DNA of 64,000 nt from Kribbella sp. NBC_00382 (GCF_036067295.1 NZ_CP107954.1:1364001-1428000), one strand, 5' to 3'; positions 9,150 to 21,544 are shown, counted from the stretch's first letter. Made by a program: numbers and translations. Notes: generated by a model not told the origin, from the sequence alone.

Positions 9150-11017
9150 GACAACCTCACCGCGAGGAGGGCGACGACCACGAATGCGGCGCCGAAGACC
9201 ATGCTGAGTGCGTAGGAACGGACGAAGCCCGTCTGGAACCGGCGCAGCCGGCCGGACAGTCCGCCGAAGAGTGCGGCCAGGCCGTTGACCAGGCCGTCCA
9301 CTCCGCGGTTGTCGAGCCAGACCAGCGTCCGGGTGAGGTACTGGCCCGGGCGCATCAGGACCGCCTCGTTCAGCGCGTCGCCGTAGAGGTCACGGCGGGC
9401 GAAGGTGGTGACCGGCGAGACCCGGACGGGCACCTCGCGCGGGATGTCGCGGCGGTACCGGAGTACCGCGATCACGATGCCGACGGCAACGACCGCGAGG
9501 GTGATCAGCGTCATCACGGTGGCGCTGACCGGAGCGTGCTCCTCCTCGTGACCGACGACCGGCTCCAGCCAGTCGACGATCCAGTGGCCGCCGAAGTACA
9601 GCGCGCCGCCACCGAGCGAGAGCGCGGCCAGGATGATCAGCGGGCCGGTCATCACGGCCGGCGACTCGTGCGGGTGCACGTCCTTCTCCCAGCGCTTCTC
9701 GCCGAAGAAGGTCATCAGCATCAACCGGGTCATGTAGAACGCGGTGATCCCGGCGCCGAGCAGCGCGCACAGACCGATCACCGTGTTGTCCGCGAACGCG
9801 GCCTCGATGATCTTGTCCTTGCTGAAGAAGCCGGCGAACGGCGGGATGCCGAGGATCGCCAGGTAGCCGAACGCGAACGTCACGAAGGTGACCTTCATGT
9901 ACTTCGCCAGGCCGCCGTAGTGGCGCATGTTCACGTCGTCGTTCATCCCGTGCATCACGGAGCCGGCGCCGAGGAACATGTTGGCCTTGAAGAAGCCGTG
10001 CGTGAGCAGGTGGAAGATCGCGAACACGTAACCCGCTGGGCCGAGGCCCGCGGCGAGCATCATGTAGCCGATCTGGCTCATCGTCGAACCGGCCAGCGCC
10101 TTCTTGATGTCGTCCTTGGCGCAACCGATGATCGCACCGGCCAGCGCGGTCACCGTGCCGACGATCACCACCGCGGTGGAGGCCGCGTCGGTGACCTCGT
10201 AGATCGCGTGCGAGCGGACCACCAGGTAGACGCCCGCGGTGACCATCGTCGCCGCGTGGATCAGCGCCGACACCGGGGTCGGGCCCTCCATCGCGTCCAG
10301 CAGCCAGGACTGCAGCGGCACCTGCGCGGACTTACCGCAGGCCGCCAGCAGCAGCATCAGGCCGAGCAGCGTGCCCCAGGTGCTGGAGACGTGCTCGGCG
10401 CCGGCGTTCACGGTGGCGAAGGCCGAGGACCCGAACAGCGCCCACATGCTCATCACCGCGAGCGACAGGCCGATGTCACCGACCCGGTTCACCACGAACG
10501 CCTTCTTCGCGGCGGTCGCGGCCGAGTGCTTGTGCTGCCAGAACCCGATCAGCAGGTACGACGCCAGACCGACGCCTTCCCAGCCGACGAAGACCAGCAG
10601 GTAGTCGGCGGCGAGGACCAGCAGCAGCATCGACGCGATGAACAGGTTCAGGTACCCGAAGAAGCGGCGCCTGCGCGCGTCGTGCTCCATGTAGCCGATC
10701 GAGTAGATGTGGATCAGCGATCCGACACCCGTGATCAGCAACACGAACAGGATCGACAGCTGGTCGACCAGCAGCGTCACATCCACATGCACGCTGCCGA
10801 CCGAGAACCACTCGAACAGCTTGATCGTCTCGGACCGCTCTTCGCCGGACTTGCCCTGCATCTGGAAGAACAGCAGGACTCCGCAGACGAACGAGGCCAG
10901 CGACGCCGCGGTGCCCAGCAGGTGACCCCACTTGTTGGTGGCTTTACCACCAAGCAGCAGGATCGCCGCGGACACCGCCGGGATCGCGACCAGCAGCCAC
11001 GTCAGCTCATGACTCAT
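9146..11017 (-). CDS. nuoL: NADH-quinone oxidoreductase subunit L
   Basis: 623 aa, the largest antiporter-like subunit. It carries the lateral helix and the pumping channel; [16 protein letters not shown] and [20 protein letters not shown] are canonical. The predicted C-terminal amphipathic helix region follows about residue 500. It lies 12 nt after nuoK, starts at ATG, and its end overlaps nuoM. Confidence 0.96.
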   Translation of the reverse strand: MSHELTWLLVAIPAVSAAILLLGGKATNKWGHLLGTAASLASFVCGVLLFFQMQGKSGEERSETIKLFEWFSVGSVHVDVTLLVDQLSILFVLLITGVGSLIHIYSIGYMEHDARRRRFFGYLNLFIASMLLLVLAADYLLVFVGWEGVGLASYLLIGFWQHKHSAATAAKKAFVVNRVGDIGLSLAVMSMWALFGSSAFATVNAGAEHVSSTWGTLLGLMLLLAACGKSAQVPLQSWLLDAMEGPTPVSALIHAATMVTAGVYLVVRSHAIYEVTDAASTAVVIVGTVTALAGAIIGCAKDDIKKALAGSTMSQIGYMMLAAGLGPAGYVFAIFHLLTHGFFKANMFLGAGSVMHGMNDDVNMRHYGGLAKYMKVTFVTFAFGYLAILGIPPFAGFFSKDKIIEAAFADNTVIGLCALLGAGITAFYMTRLMLMTFFGEKRWEKDVHPHESPAVMTGPLIILAALSLGGGALYFGGHWIVDWLEPVVGHEEEHAPVSATVMTLITLAVVAVGIVIAVLRYRRDIPREVPVRVSPVTTFARRDLYGDALNEAVLMRPGQYLTRTLVWLDNRGVDGLVNGLAALFGGLSGRLRRFQTGFVRSYALSMVFGAAFVVVALLAVRLS

Positions 11018-11029
11018 CGGTTTCAGACC

Positions 11030-11329
11030 TCAGTACTTGAGCAGGTTGGCGTCGTCGACCGAGGCCGAGCGACGGGTGCGGAAGATGGCCATGATGATCG
11101 CCAGGCCGATCACGACCTCGGCCGCGGCCACCACCATCACGAAGAAGGCGGCGATCTGGCCGTCGAGGTTGCCGTGCTGGCGGGCGAAGCTGACGAACGC
11201 GAGGTTCGTTGCGTTCAGCATCAACTCCACGCACATGAAGACGACGATCGCGTTCCGCCGGACGAGCACGCCCAGCGCCCCGATGCTGAACAGCATCGCC
11301 GACAGCACGATGTACGGCTCGGTGCTCAC
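11030..11329 (-). CDS. nuoK: NADH-quinone oxidoreductase subunit K
   Basis: 99 aa, three transmembrane helices. The conserved Glu residues of the quinone-side proton path are in [19 protein letters not shown] and in [14 protein letters not shown]. The GTG start overlaps the nuoJ stop by 4 nt. Confidence 0.96.
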   Translation of the reverse strand: MSTEPYIVLSAMLFSIGALGVLVRRNAIVVFMCVELMLNATNLAFVSFARQHGNLDGQIAAFFVMVVAAAEVVIGLAIIMAIFRTRRSASVDDANLLKY

Positions 11330-12171
11330 GCCTTATCTCCTTCACGGAATCCGGTGAGATCCGTCCCGGTGGGTTCCGGCGGGACCTCGTCGCCCGCGTC
11401 GCCGTCGGCGATCTCGCGGACCAGGTCGACGTCCTCGCGCTCCTCGGTCTCGGGGAACACCGTGCCACGTGCCTGCAGCACGCGCGAAACCGAGGTCGGT
11501 GCGATCGACCCGTCGGGCAGCAGCGCCGGCGTGTCGACGGCGTTGTGCCGGGCCAGCACACCAGGTGTCGGCAGCGGGCCCGGGTGCACGCCGGCCTCGG
11601 CGTACTTGCGGATCCGCTCCTCGGCGTGGTCGCGCTGGGTCAGCTTCTTGGTCAGCCGCTCGCGGTGCGCCAGCATCATCGCGCCCATCGCCGCGGTGAT
11701 CAGCAGCGCCGAGGTGACCTCGAAGGCGAACACGTACTTGCCGAACAGCAGCTGCGCGATCCCCTTCGGGTTCCCGTCCGGCTGCGCCTGACCGAGCCCG
11801 ACCGGGTCGCCGTACTTCGCGTTGCCGACGGCGAACACCAGCAGGATGCCGATCCCGAGGAAGGCGACCCCGGCGAGCAGCCGCTGCCCGCGGATCGTCT
11901 CGACCAGCGAGTCGGACGCGTCGACGCCGACCAGCATCAGGACGAACAGGAACAGCATCAGGATCGCGCCGGTGTAGACGATGATCTGTACTGCGAACAG
12001 GAACGGCGCATCCTGTGCCGCGTACTGGACGGCCAGGCAGATCATCACGGTGGCGAGCAGCAGCGCGGAGTGCACCGCCTTGCGGACCAGGATCATCGCG
12101 ATCGCGGCCAGCACCATGATCGGGGCCAGCATCCAGAACGCGACCTGGCCGCCGGTGACGAGCGGGGTCAC
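11326..12171 (-). CDS. nuoJ: NADH-quinone oxidoreductase subunit J
   Basis: 281 aa with five N-terminal helices ([20 protein letters not shown] and following), including the [14 protein letters not shown] segment that contains the pi-bulge of subunit J. The frame is open much further upstream, but GTG at 12171 was chosen because it overlaps the nuoI stop as GTGA and matches the normal N-terminus. The C-terminal 100 or so residues form a polar tail typical of actinobacteria. Confidence 0.93.
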   Translation of the reverse strand: MTPLVTGGQVAFWMLAPIMVLAAIAMILVRKAVHSALLLATVMICLAVQYAAQDAPFLFAVQIIVYTGAILMLFLFVLMLVGVDASDSLVETIRGQRLLAGVAFLGIGILLVFAVGNAKYGDPVGLGQAQPDGNPKGIAQLLFGKYVFAFEVTSALLITAAMGAMMLAHRERLTKKLTQRDHAEERIRKYAEAGVHPGPLPTPGVLARHNAVDTPALLPDGSIAPTSVSRVLQARGTVFPETEEREDVDLVREIADGDAGDEVPPEPTGTDLTGFREGDKA

Positions 12172-12716
12172 TTCTCGCCACCACCCTCGGTCGGAGCCGC
12201 GGCGCCGATCAGGCCACGGTAGTAGTCCTTGTCGGTGGCGCCGAGCTGCATGTCGTGCGGCGGCTCGGACATCCCCGGCAGCAGCGGCGCGAGCAGGTCC
12301 TTCTTCTCGTAGATGAGGGACTCGCGGCTGCGGTCGGCCAGCTCGTACTCGTTCGTCATCGTGAGCGCCCGGGTCGGGCACGCCTCGATGCACAGGCCGC
12401 AGAGGATGCAGCGCAGGTAGTTGATCTGGTAGACGCGGCCGTAGCGCTCACCGGGCGACATCCGGCCGCCCTCGGTGTTGTCAGCGCCCTCGACGTAGAT
12501 CGCGTCCGCCGGGCAGGCCCAGGCGCACAGCTCGCAGCCGATGCACTTCTCCAGGCCGTCGGGCCAGCGGTTCAGCTGGTGCCGGCCGTGGAAGCGAGGC
12601 GCGGTCGGCTTCTTGTCGAAGGGGTACTGCTCGGTGAACGTCTTCCGGAACATCGTCCGGAAGGTGACCCCGAATCCGGCGACCGGATCCCAGAGGGACT
12701 CTTTGACGCTAGCCAC
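12168..12716 (-). CDS. nuoI: NADH-quinone oxidoreductase subunit I (2x 4Fe-4S)
   Basis: 182 aa. Two ferredoxin motifs are present, [12 protein letters not shown] and [12 protein letters not shown], which bind clusters N6a and N6b on the way to N2. The start is GTG and overlaps the end of nuoH by 8 nt, the largest overlap inside the operon. The gene spans the usual peripheral-arm subunit length. Confidence 0.96.
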   Translation of the reverse strand: MASVKESLWDPVAGFGVTFRTMFRKTFTEQYPFDKKPTAPRFHGRHQLNRWPDGLEKCIGCELCAWACPADAIYVEGADNTEGGRMSPGERYGRVYQINYLRCILCGLCIEACPTRALTMTNEYELADRSRESLIYEKKDLLAPLLPGMSEPPHDMQLGATDKDYYRGLIGAAAPTEGGGEK

Positions 12717-14046
12717 GGCTGCCTTCCTTGCTACGAACGTCCTCGCTCGTGGAATCGACGAGTGGTGGTGGCACTGGGAAGCCGCCGGCGAAGGCGTCGA
12801 AGTCCTCGCTCGCCACCGGCTCGGGCTGGTCGGTCTTCTTCTGCGGCAGGAACATCGAGATCACCGCGATCGCCGCGACGATGCCGGCCGCCACCAGCAG
12901 GTAGTTGCGCTGGTTGCCGCTGTCCACCTCACGGCCGACCGCGCGGACCGTGGCGACCAGCAGGATCCAGCCCAGCGAGACCGGGATCAGGATCTTCCAG
13001 CCCAGCTTCATGAACTGGTCGTAGCGCAGACGCGGCAGCGTTCCGCGCAGCCAGATGTACATGAAGATGAAGCACATCATCTTGCCGACGAACCACAGCA
13101 CCGGCCAGAAGCCGGAGTTCGCGCCGTCCCAGATCGAGATCGGCCAGGGCGCCCGCCAGCCGCCCAGGAACAGCGTGGTGGCCAGCGCGGACACGGTCGC
13201 CATGTTGATGTACTCGGCCAGGAAGAACATCGCGTACTTCATCGAGGAGTACTCGGTCAGGAAGCCGGCCACCAGCTCGCCCTCGGCCTCCGGCAGGTCG
13301 AACGGCGCCCGGTTCGTCTCGCCGACCATCGAGATCACGTAGATGACGAAGGACGGGAACAACAGGACGGCGTACCAGCCCGGGATCGGGATGTGCGCCC
13401 CGAACAGGTTCAGGGTCTGGTGCGAGGCCTGCGCGGCGACGATGTCCGAGGTGGACATCGAGCCGGCGAACAGGAACACCGTCACCAGCGCCAGGCCCAT
13501 CGCGACCTCGTACGAGATCATCTGGGCGCTGGAGCGCAGACCGCCGAGCAGCGAGTAGGTCGAGTTGGACGACCAGCCGCCGAGCACGATGCCGTAGATG
13601 CCGATCGAGGCGATCGCCATCACGTAGAGCACCGAGACCGGCAGATCGGTCAGCTGCAACCGGGTGTAGGTGTCGGTGAACGGGATCTTCACCGTCGGCC
13701 CGAACGGGATCACGGCGAAGGTCAGGAAGGCCGGGATCGAGACGATCACCGGCGCCGCGACGTAGACGAACTTGTCCACGCCCTTCGGCATCAGGTCTTC
13801 CTTGAACATCAGCTTCATGCCGTCGGCCAGCGACTGGAGCAGACCGAACGGGCCGTGCACGTTCGGCCCGATCCGGTTCTGCATGTAGGCCACGACCCGG
13901 CGCTCCAACCAGATGTTGAAGAGCGTCAGCACGATCAGGAAGACGAAGATCAGCAGTACCTTGATCAGCACCACCCACCAGGGGTCGTTGCCGACCCCCG
14001 CATCCGGTGGCGGCGCCAGCGGCAGGGCGAGCGGGATGGACATCAT
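12709..14046 (-). CDS. nuoH: NADH-quinone oxidoreductase subunit H
   Basis: 445 aa, eight-helix membrane subunit that forms the quinone chamber with NuoB and Nuo[20 protein letters not shown] and the [17 protein letters not shown] loop are diagnostic. About 60 residues beyond the last helix form a polar tail ([11 protein letters not shown]...) that is absent in E. coli but common in actinomycetes. The ATG overlaps the nuoG stop as ATGA. Confidence 0.96.
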   Translation of the reverse strand: MMSIPLALPLAPPPDAGVGNDPWWVVLIKVLLIFVFLIVLTLFNIWLERRVVAYMQNRIGPNVHGPFGLLQSLADGMKLMFKEDLMPKGVDKFVYVAAPVIVSIPAFLTFAVIPFGPTVKIPFTDTYTRLQLTDLPVSVLYVMAIASIGIYGIVLGGWSSNSTYSLLGGLRSSAQMISYEVAMGLALVTVFLFAGSMSTSDIVAAQASHQTLNLFGAHIPIPGWYAVLLFPSFVIYVISMVGETNRAPFDLPEAEGELVAGFLTEYSSMKYAMFFLAEYINMATVSALATTLFLGGWRAPWPISIWDGANSGFWPVLWFVGKMMCFIFMYIWLRGTLPRLRYDQFMKLGWKILIPVSLGWILLVATVRAVGREVDSGNQRNYLLVAAGIVAAIAVISMFLPQKKTDQPEPVASEDFDAFAGGFPVPPPLVDSTSEDVRSKEGSRG

Positions 14047-16472
14047 GCGTTCCCTCCGGCAATGGTCACGATCGAGCCGTGATCGGCATGCAGCGAGCGT
14101 CGGACGTGCGAGTCGGCCGAGTTGGCCGGCAGCCAGACGACGTTGTCGGTCATCGCGGTGATCGCCACCGGCAACCGGATCGAGCCGGCGTCGGTGCTCA
14201 CCACGAGCTCGTCGCCGTCGTTCACGCCGACCCGGTGGGCCGTGGTCAGCGAGATCCGCGCCACCGGCCGGCGGGCGGTCGCGACCAGGTGCGGCTCACC
14301 GTCGTTGCCGCGGCTGTCGTCGATCAGCATCCGCCAGGTGGCCAGCCGGGTCGAGTCGAACGCGCCGAGCGCCGGACCGGCCTGGTACGTCGGTTCGCCG
14401 GCCCGGTCGCCGTCCCAGCGGCCGAGCTCGTCGAACTCCTTCTTCGCCCCGTGCGGGGTGCTGAAGCCGAGCGGCGAGCCCATCTCCTGGGCCAGTGCGG
14501 CCAGTGCCCGGACATCCGGCATCGCGGCCGCCACCTTGAGGACGACCGGGAACGACCGCTCGCGGCCCTCCCAGTTGACGAAGGTGCCGTCCTTCTCCGC
14601 CGGCGGTACCACCGGGAAGATGACGTCGGCGTACTCGGTCACCTGCGAGTTGCGGACCTCGAAGCTGACCACGAACGGCGCGGCGGCCAGTGCAGCCAGT
14701 GCAGCCGCCGGGTCCGGCAGGTCGTCGATCTCGACACCCGCGACGACCAGCGCCTGCAGCGAGCCGGCCGCGGCGAGGATCTCGCCGATGTCCTTGCCGG
14801 CCGTGCTGGGCAGGTTCTCGACGCCCCAGGCGGCCTGCAGGTCGACCCGCGCGGCCGCGTCCGACACCAGGCGACCGCCCGGCAGCAGACCCGGCAGGCA
14901 GCCGGCGTCGAGCGCACCACGGTCGCCCGCACGACGCGGGATCCAGACCAGCTGGGCCCCGGTGTCCAGCGCGAGCCGCAGCGCGGCGGAGTACGCACCC
15001 TGAACGGATGCGAGCCGCTCGCCGACGATGATGATCGAGTTGGCGCCGAGCGCGTCCTGCGCCAGCGCGCCGGTCTCACCGGTACCGCGAAGGTCGCTCA
15101 GTACGGCGGCCTCGGTGCCCGGGCTGCTCTGGACGACGACGCCCGACAGCTTCTCGATCCCGCGCGATCCGAACGGCGCGACCGTGAAGACCTGGGTGCC
15201 GTTCTTCTTGACACCCTTGCGCAGCCGCAGGAAGACCGACGGCGACTCCTCCTCGGGCTCGAAGCCCACGAGCAGTACCGACGAAGCGTTCTCCAGATCG
15301 GCGAACGTCGTGCCGAGCCCGGTGCCCGCCACCGCGGCGGCCAGGAAGTCGGCCTCCTCGGAGGAGTACGGCCGGGACCGGAAGTCGATGTCGTTGGTGC
15401 CGAGGGCGACCCGGGCGAACTTCGAGTAGGCGTAAGCGTCCTCGAGCGTCAGCCGGCCACCGGTCAGTACCGCGGCGTTGCCCTTCGCGGCGACGAGCCT
15501 CTTCGCCGCGAAGTCCAGCGCCTCCGGCCAGGAAGCGGCCCGCAGCTCGCCGTCCTCGCGGATCAGCGGGTGGGTCAGCCGGTCGCCGGTGTTCGCGTAG
15601 TTGAACGCGAACCGGTCCCGGTCGGAGATCCACTCCTCGTTGACCTCGGGGTCGTCACCGGCCAGCCGGCGCATCACCTTGCCGCGCCGGTAGTCGATCC
15701 GGATCGCCGCACCGGACGCGTCGTGCTCGGCGATCGAAGGCACCGAGACGAGGTCGAACGGGCGGGACCGGAACCGGTACGCCGCGCTGGTCAGCGCGCC
15801 GACCGGGCAGATCTGGATCGCGTTGCCGGAGAAGTAGCTCTCGAAGGGCTCCTTCTCGTAGATGCCGACCTGCTGCAGGGCCCCGCGCTCGAGCAGCTCG
15901 ATGAACGGGTCACCGGCGATCTGCTGGGAGAACCGGGTGCAGCGGGCGCAGAGCACGCAGCGCTCGCGGTCCAGCAGCACCTGCGCGGAGATGTTGATCG
16001 GCTTCGGGTACGTCCGCTTCACACCCTCGAAGCGGCTCTCCCCCCGGCCGTTCGTCATCGCCTGGTTCTGCAGCGGGCACTCGCCACCCTTGTCGCAGAC
16101 CGGGCAGTCCAGCGGGTGGTTGATCAGCAGGAACTCCATCTGCCCCTGCTGGGCCTTGTCGGCCACCGGCGAGGAGATCTGGGTCCGGATGACCATGCCG
16201 TCGGCAACGGTCAGCGAGCACGAGGTCTGCGGCTTCGGCATCCCGCGACCGTTGCCTGCGTCAACGACCTCGACGAGGCACTGACGGCAGGCCGCGACCG
16301 GGTCGAGCAGCGGGTGGTCGCAGAACCTCGGGATCTGGACGCCGATCTGCTCGGCGGCCCGGATCGCCAGGCTGTTCTTGGGGACCTTCACCTCGACGTC
16401 GTCGATGGTGACCGTCACCAGGTCGACCTTCTCCACAGCGGAGCCGGCCGGCGGGTTGGCTTGGATCGTCAT
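14043..16472 (-). CDS. nuoG: NADH-quinone oxidoreductase subunit G
   Basis: 809 aa. The N-terminal 2Fe-2S domain ([20 protein letters not shown]), the His/Cys-ligated 4Fe-4S site, a further ferredoxin motif ([14 protein letters not shown]) and the molybdopterin-oxidoreductase-like body are all recognisable. The C-terminal half is a degenerate molybdopterin domain without cofactor, as usual in NuoG. The open frame continues to 16718, but ATG at 16472 overlaps the nuoF stop (ATGA) and begins a normal N-terminus. Confidence 0.95.
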   Translation of the reverse strand: MTIQANPPAGSAVEKVDLVTVTIDDVEVKVPKNSLAIRAAEQIGVQIPRFCDHPLLDPVAACRQCLVEVVDAGNGRGMPKPQTSCSLTVADGMVIRTQISSPVADKAQQGQMEFLLINHPLDCPVCDKGGECPLQNQAMTNGRGESRFEGVKRTYPKPINISAQVLLDRERCVLCARCTRFSQQIAGDPFIELLERGALQQVGIYEKEPFESYFSGNAIQICPVGALTSAAYRFRSRPFDLVSVPSIAEHDASGAAIRIDYRRGKVMRRLAGDDPEVNEEWISDRDRFAFNYANTGDRLTHPLIREDGELRAASWPEALDFAAKRLVAAKGNAAVLTGGRLTLEDAYAYSKFARVALGTNDIDFRSRPYSSEEADFLAAAVAGTGLGTTFADLENASSVLLVGFEPEEESPSVFLRLRKGVKKNGTQVFTVAPFGSRGIEKLSGVVVQSSPGTEAAVLSDLRGTGETGALAQDALGANSIIIVGERLASVQGAYSAALRLALDTGAQLVWIPRRAGDRGALDAGCLPGLLPGGRLVSDAAARVDLQAAWGVENLPSTAGKDIGEILAAAGSLQALVVAGVEIDDLPDPAAALAALAAAPFVVSFEVRNSQVTEYADVIFPVVPPAEKDGTFVNWEGRERSFPVVLKVAAAMPDVRALAALAQEMGSPLGFSTPHGAKKEFDELGRWDGDRAGEPTYQAGPALGAFDSTRLATWRMLIDDSRGNDGEPHLVATARRPVARISLTTAHRVGVNDGDELVVSTDAGSIRLPVAITAMTDNVVWLPANSADSHVRRSLHADHGSIVTIAGGNA

Positions 16473-17770
16473 GCGGTTGCTCCAGCGGTCGCGAAGACGG
16501 TGGACGCCATCGGGTCGAACGGGCAGCCGCCGTTCGTGAAGTGCGCGAGGTAGTCGTCCTTGAAGTGCTGGATCGAGCTGGTGATCGGCGCGGTCGCGCC
16601 GTCGGCCAGCGCGCAGAACGACCGGCCGGTGATGTTGTCGCTCAGGTCCAGCAGCTTCTCGAGGTCGGCCTCGTCGCCCTGGCCGGCCTCGAGCCGCTCC
16701 AGGATCTGCACCAGCCACCAGGTGCCCTCACGGCACGGGGTGCACTTGCCACAGGACTCGTGCTTGTAGAACTCGGTCCAGCGCAGCGTGGCGCGGACCG
16801 GACAGACGGTCTCGTCGAAGATCTGCAGCGCCTTGGTGCCGAGCAGCGAGCCGGCCCCGGAGACACCTTCGTAGTCCAGCGGTACGTCGAGGTGCTCGGC
16901 GGTCAGCAGCGGCGTCGAGGACCCACCCGGGGTCCAGAACTTCAGCTGGTGACCCTCGCGGACCCCACCGGCCAGCTCGAGCAGCTGGCGCAGCGTGATG
17001 CCCATCGGCGCCTCGTACTGACCCGGCCGGGTGACGTGGCCGGACAGCGAGTAGATCGTCGGGCCCTTGGACTTCTCGGTGCCCATCGAGCCGAACCAGT
17101 CGGCGCCGTTGTTGATGATCGAGGGAACGGATGCGATCGACTCGACGTTGTTGATGACAGTGGGGCAGCCGTACAGGCCGGCCACCGCGGGGAACGGAGG
17201 ACGCAGCCGGGGTTGACCACGACGACCTTCCAGGGAGTCGAGCAGCGCGGTCTCTTCACCGCAGATGTACGCGCCGGCGCCGGCGTGCACGATCACGTCG
17301 ATGTCGTAGCCGGTGCCGAGCACGTTGGTGCCGATCAAGCCGGCTTCCTTGGCCTCGGCGACCGCCTGCTGCAACCGGCGTACGACGTGCAGCACCTCAC
17401 CGCGCACGTAGATGAACGCGGTGTTCGCGTTGATCGCGTACGCGGAGATGATGACGCCCTCGACCAGCGTGTGCGGCGAGGCGAGCATCAGCGGGATGTC
17501 CTTGCAGGTGCCCGGCTCGGACTCGTCGGCGTTCACCACCAGGTACTTCGGCTTCGGGTTGTCCTGCGGGATGAACGACCACTTCATGCCCGTCGGGAAG
17601 CCCGCGCCGCCACGGCCGCGCAGCCCGGAGTCCTTGACCGCGGTGACCACGTCGGCCGGCTGCATCCGCAGCGCGGTGCGCAACGCGTCGTACCCGCCGG
17701 AGCGCTGGTACGAGGCCAGCTGCCAGGACCGGATCTGGTCCCAATTGTCGGACAGCACTGGAGTGAGCAC
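16469..17770 (-). CDS. nuoF: NADH-quinone oxidoreductase subunit F (NADH/FMN site)
   Basis: 433 aa. [15 protein letters not shown] is the NADH-binding glycine loop, the [11 protein letters not shown] stretch contributes to FMN binding, and [13 protein letters not shown] binds the N3 4Fe-4S cluster. This is the electron-entry subunit of complex I. It starts at GTG two nt after the nuoE stop. Confidence 0.96.
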   Translation of the reverse strand: MLTPVLSDNWDQIRSWQLASYQRSGGYDALRTALRMQPADVVTAVKDSGLRGRGGAGFPTGMKWSFIPQDNPKPKYLVVNADESEPGTCKDIPLMLASPHTLVEGVIISAYAINANTAFIYVRGEVLHVVRRLQQAVAEAKEAGLIGTNVLGTGYDIDVIVHAGAGAYICGEETALLDSLEGRRGQPRLRPPFPAVAGLYGCPTVINNVESIASVPSIINNGADWFGSMGTEKSKGPTIYSLSGHVTRPGQYEAPMGITLRQLLELAGGVREGHQLKFWTPGGSSTPLLTAEHLDVPLDYEGVSGAGSLLGTKALQIFDETVCPVRATLRWTEFYKHESCGKCTPCREGTWWLVQILERLEAGQGDEADLEKLLDLSDNITGRSFCALADGATAPITSSIQHFKDDYLAHFTNGGCPFDPMASTVFATAGATA

Positions 17771-17772
17771 GG

Positions 17773-18585
17773 TCAGTCCTCCTTGCGGCTGTCGTCGGTG
17801 TGAACCGCCTGGGATTCCTTACCCGGCTGGTCTTCCGGACGCGGACCGGACGCGGCGTCCGGCGAGACGGTTGTCTCGGCGGCGGCGCCGTTGCTCCGGG
17901 AGTGCGTTCCTTCCGGGGCGGTCCAGTTGCGCTCGCGGGCGAGACGCAGACCGGCCAGGGTGGCCTTGCCACCGGTCGGGCCCTCGTCGGCGCGGCCGTC
18001 GGGGAAGCCGGCCAGTACGCGCTCGGCTTCCTTCCAGGTGCAGATCGTGGCGCCGCGGGGGGACTTGACCTCGCTAGTGCCATCGCGCAGGTCGTCCACC
18101 AACGCAGTCGCCGACTCCGGCGTCATGTCGTCGAAGAACTCCCAGTTCACCATCATCACCGGCGCGTAGTCGCAGGCGGCGTTGCACTCGAGGTGCTCGA
18201 GGGTGATCTTGCCGTCCTCGGTGGTCTCGTCGTTGCCGACGTCGAGGTGCTGCTTGAGGCGCTCGAAGATCAGGTCGCCACCCATCACCGCGCAGAGCGT
18301 GTTGGTGCAGACGCCGACGTGGTAGTCGCCGACCGGGCGGCGCTTGTACATCGTGTAGAAGGTCGCCACCGCCGACACCTCGGCGCCGGTCAGCCCGAGC
18401 ACGTGGGCGCAGGCCTCGATGCCCTCGGGGGTGATCCGGCCCTCCACCGACTGCACCAGGTGCAGCATCGGCAGCAGGGCCGAGCGGCCGACCGGGTACC
18501 GGGCGGCCAGCTCGCGCATCTCGGCGATCGTGGTGTCGCCGATCTTCGTCTCGCCTGTGCTGTAGGGAACGGTTGTGTCAGCCAT
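17773..18585 (-). CDS. nuoE: NADH-quinone oxidoreductase subunit E
   Basis: 270 aa, a thioredoxin-like 2Fe-2S subunit. The four cluster cysteines are in GVCTNTLCAVMGG (the first pair) and LECNAACDYAPV (the second pair). The protein is longer than E. coli NuoE (about 166 aa). The extra C-terminal 70 or so residues after the core are polar and acidic and look disordered. Its ATG abuts the nuoD stop. Confidence 0.95.
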   Translation of the reverse strand: MADTTVPYSTGETKIGDTTIAEMRELAARYPVGRSALLPMLHLVQSVEGRITPEGIEACAHVLGLTGAEVSAVATFYTMYKRRPVGDYHVGVCTNTLCAVMGGDLIFERLKQHLDVGNDETTEDGKITLEHLECNAACDYAPVMMVNWEFFDDMTPESATALVDDLRDGTSEVKSPRGATICTWKEAERVLAGFPDGRADEGPTGGKATLAGLRLARERNWTAPEGTHSRSNGAAAETTVSPDAASGPRPEDQPGKESQAVHTDDSRKED

Positions 18586-19923
18586 CTATCGGTCCACTCC
18601 ACCCATCACCGGGTCAAGGCTGGCGACGGCGACGATCACGTCGGCGACCTGTGAGCCCTCGCACAGGATCGGCATCGCCTGCAGGTTTGCGAACGACGGG
18701 TCGCGGAAGTGCGCCCGGTACGGCTTGGTGCCGCCGTCGGAGACCAGGTGACAGCCGAGCTCGCCGCGCGGCGACTCGATCGCCACGTAGGCCTGCCCGG
18801 CCGGGACCCGGAAGCCCTCGGTGACGAGTTTGAAGTGATGGATCAGGGCTTCCATCGACTCGCCCATGATGTGCTTGATGTGGTCGAGCGAGTTGCCCAT
18901 CCCGTCGTTGCCGACGGCCAGCTGGCTCGGCCAGCCGATCTTCTTGTCGGCCACCATCACCGGCTCGCCCTCCATCTTGGCGAGGCGGTCAGCGCACTGC
19001 TCGACGATCTTCAGCGACTCCCACATCTCCTGCAGCCGCACCCGGAACCGGCCGTACGAGTCGGCGGTGTCCCAGGTCGGTACGTCGAAGTCGTAGGTCT
19101 CGTAGCCGCAGTACGGCTGGGTCTTGCGCAGGTCCAGGCCGTACCCGGTCGCGCGCAGCGGCGGGCCGGAGATGCCGAGCGCCATGCACCCGGTCAGGTC
19201 CAGGTAGCCGACGTCCTGCAGGCGGGCCTTGAAGATCGGGTTCGCGTTGCACAGCTCGGCGTACTCGGGGAGGTGCTTGTTCATCCAGGTGATGTACTCC
19301 CGGATCTTGTCCAGCGCGCCGGCCGGCAGGTCCTGGGCGACACCGCCGGGCCGGATGAACGCGTGGTTCATCCGCAGGCCGGTGATCAGCTCGAACAGGT
19401 CGAGCGTCATCTCGCGCTCACGGAAGCCGATCGTCATCACCGTCAGGGCGCCGATCTCCATGCCGCCGGTGGCGATGCAGACCAGGTGGCTGCTGATCCG
19501 GTTGAGCTCCATCAGGAGCACCCGCATCACGTTCGCCTTCTCCGGGATCTGGTCCTCGATCCCGAGCAGCCGCTCGACCGCCAGGCAGTACGCGGTCTCG
19601 TTGTAGAACGGCGACAGGTAGTCCATCCGGGTGCAGAACGTGACGCCCTGCGTCCAGGAGCGGAACTCCATGTTCTTCTCGATACCGGTGTGCAGGTAAC
19701 CGATGCCGCAGCGGGCCTCGGTGACGTTCTCACCCTCGATCTCGAGGATCAGCCGGAGCACGCCGTGCGTCGACGGGTGCTGCGGGCCCATGTTGACGAC
19801 GATCCGCTCTTCGGGCTCGTCGCCCAGGCCGGACACGACCGAGTCCCAGTCCTGACCGGTGACGGTGAAGACCTTGCCCTCGGTGGTGTCGCGGGTGGTG
19901 GCGTAGGGGTCTGTGGCAGTCAT
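18586..19923 (-). CDS. nuoD: NADH-quinone oxidoreductase subunit D
   Basis: 445 aa, the 49-kDa-type subunit related to NiFe hydrogenase large subunits. [18 protein letters not shown] supplies the conserved His of the quinone site, and the later conserved blocks ([39 protein letters not shown]) are intact. The ATG overlaps the nuoC stop by one base (TGATG). Confidence 0.96.
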   Translation of the reverse strand: MTATDPYATTRDTTEGKVFTVTGQDWDSVVSGLGDEPEERIVVNMGPQHPSTHGVLRLILEIEGENVTEARCGIGYLHTGIEKNMEFRSWTQGVTFCTRMDYLSPFYNETAYCLAVERLLGIEDQIPEKANVMRVLLMELNRISSHLVCIATGGMEIGALTVMTIGFREREMTLDLFELITGLRMNHAFIRPGGVAQDLPAGALDKIREYITWMNKHLPEYAELCNANPIFKARLQDVGYLDLTGCMALGISGPPLRATGYGLDLRKTQPYCGYETYDFDVPTWDTADSYGRFRVRLQEMWESLKIVEQCADRLAKMEGEPVMVADKKIGWPSQLAVGNDGMGNSLDHIKHIMGESMEALIHHFKLVTEGFRVPAGQAYVAIESPRGELGCHLVSDGGTKPYRAHFRDPSFANLQAMPILCEGSQVADVIVAVASLDPVMGGVDR

Positions 19924-20630
19924 CAGTTGTACGACCTCCGCGTGTCGGGCGGCGGGATGACGGCGCCCTTGTACTCGACGTCGATACCGCCGAGCGGGTA
20001 GTCCTTGCGTTGCGGGTGGCCCGGCCAGTCGTCGGGCATCTGGATCCGGGTCAGCGCCGGGTGTCCGTCGAAGATGATGCCGAAGAAGTCCCAGGTCTCG
20101 CGCTCGTGCCAGTCGTTGGCCGGGTAGACCGAGACGACGGACGGGATGTGCGGGTCGGCCTCGGAGCAGGACACCTCGAGCCGGATCCGCCGGTTGTGCG
20201 TGATCGAGAGCAGGTGGTAGACCGCGTGCAGCTCGCGCCCGATCTCGTGCGGGTAGTGCACGCCGGAGACGCCGGAGCAGAACTCGAACCGCAGCGCCTC
20301 GTCGTCGCGCAGGTGCTGGGCGACCTCGACCAGCCGCTCGCGGGCGACGTGCAGGGTCAGCTCGTTGTGCTGGACGACGACCTTCTCGATCGCGCCGTCG
20401 CCGACCAGGCTCTCCAGCTTGTCGGTGGCGCCGTCGAACCAGCCGCCGTACGGCTTGGCCGTTCCGCCCGGCAGCGCGACCTGGCGGCGCAGGCCGCCGA
20501 AGCCGGAGGTGTCACCGGTGCCGCGGACACCGAACATGCCCTCGCGCTGGTCGATGACCTCGGCGGCCGGCGTCTGCGCGTCGGCACCCGGCTGGGTCGC
20601 CGGAAGGTTCTCTGGTTGGGTGTCGCTCAC
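19923..20630 (-). CDS. nuoC: NADH-quinone oxidoreductase subunit C
   Basis: 235 aa, the 30-kDa subunit. The signature [20 protein letters not shown] is complete and is followed by a DYPLGG segment. An N-terminal extension of about 60 polar residues precedes the conserved core, which is frequent in actinobacteria. The GTG start overlaps the end of nuoB by 4 nt. Confidence 0.95.
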   Translation of the reverse strand: MSDTQPENLPATQPGADAQTPAAEVIDQREGMFGVRGTGDTSGFGGLRRQVALPGGTAKPYGGWFDGATDKLESLVGDGAIEKVVVQHNELTLHVARERLVEVAQHLRDDEALRFEFCSGVSGVHYPHEIGRELHAVYHLLSITHNRRIRLEVSCSEADPHIPSVVSVYPANDWHERETWDFFGIIFDGHPALTRIQMPDDWPGHPQRKDYPLGGIDVEYKGAVIPPPDTRRSYN

Positions 20631-21181
20631 CTGAGCAGGCCCTTCAGTTCAAGGGTGGGGGAAGCGGCCAGGGCGGCAGTCTCCTGCTCGGCCTGCAGCG
20701 CCTTCTTGTTCGCGCCGAGCTTGCCGTTCTGGATGTCCTCGTGCAGCTTGAGGAACGCGTCCAGCAACATCTCCGGCCGCGGCGGGCAGCCGGGCAGGTA
20801 CATGTCGACCGGGACCACGTGGTCCACGCCCTGGACGATCGCGTAGTTGTTGAACATGCCGCCCGACGAGGCGCAGACACCCATCGCCAGCACCCACTTC
20901 GGGTTCGGCATCTGGTCGTAGATCTGGCGCAGCACGGGGGCCATCTTCTGGCTCACCCGGCCGGCCACGATCATCAGGTCGGCCTGCCGCGGCGACGCGC
21001 GGAAGACCTCCATGCCGAACCGGGCCGCGTCGTAACGCGGGGCGCCGGTCGTCATCATCTCGATCGCGCAGCAGGCCAGCCCGAAGGTTGCCGGCCACAA
21101 CGAGGCCTTGCGCATGTAGCCGGACAGGCCCTCGATCGTGGTCAGCAGTACGCCGGCCGGAAGCTGTTCTTCAACACCCAT
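20627..21181 (-). CDS. nuoB: NADH-quinone oxidoreductase subunit B (N2 cluster)
   Basis: 184 aa. The N2 cluster ligands are visible as the adjacent Cys pair in [11 protein letters not shown], the single Cys in [11 protein letters not shown], and the Cys in [10 protein letters not shown]. It passes electrons to menaquinone together with NuoD and NuoH. The ATG lies 3 nt after the nuoA stop. Confidence 0.96.
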   Translation of the reverse strand: MGVEEQLPAGVLLTTIEGLSGYMRKASLWPATFGLACCAIEMMTTGAPRYDAARFGMEVFRASPRQADLMIVAGRVSQKMAPVLRQIYDQMPNPKWVLAMGVCASSGGMFNNYAIVQGVDHVVPVDMYLPGCPPRPEMLLDAFLKLHEDIQNGKLGANKKALQAEQETAALAASPTLELKGLLR

Positions 21182-21184
21182 AGG

Positions 21185-21544
21185 TCAGTCCCACTCCAGT
21201 CCGCCGCGGCGCCAGACGTAGGCGTACGCGACGAAGACGGTAACGATGAAGATGACCATCTCGACCAACCCGAACAGCGCCATCTGGTCGAAGGCGACGG
21301 CCCAGGGGTAGAGGAAGATGATCTCGATGTCGAACACGATGAAGAGCATCGCGGTGATGTAGTACTTCACCGGGAAACGCCCACCACCGACCGGTTGCGG
21401 CGTCGGCTCGATGCCGCACTCGTACGAGTCGAGCTTGGCCCGGTTGTAGCGCTTCGGGCCGACCAGCGCGCTGGTCACCAAGGTGCCCGCCACGAAGATG
21501 GCCGCGAGTACACCGAGGATCAGAATCGGTACGTAAGGGTGCAT
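21185..21544 (-). CDS. nuoA: NADH-quinone oxidoreductase subunit A
   Basis: 119 aa, three helices. SYECGIEPT is the conserved loop with the quinone-site Cys, and VFDIEIIFLYPWAVAF is typical of helix 2. This is the first gene of the 14-gene operon; a GGAGGGAG ribosome binding site precedes the ATG. About 100 bp separate it from the upstream reductase gene on the same strand, so the operon may have its own promoter there, though no clear -35/-10 pair was found. Confidence 0.95.
   Translation of the reverse strand: MHPYVPILILGVLAAIFVAGTLVTSALVGPKRYNRAKLDSYECGIEPTPQPVGGGRFPVKYYITAMLFIVFDIEIIFLYPWAVAFDQMALFGLVEMVIFIVTVFVAYAYVWRRGGLEWD

Noticed and set aside
7677..11791. Very long open frames on the plus strand opposite nuoM-nuoK (over 500 and 900 codons)
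   Set aside because: They are antisense shadows of GC-rich nuo genes, rich in Arg, Gln, His, Asp and Gly, without domains or ribosome binding sites.
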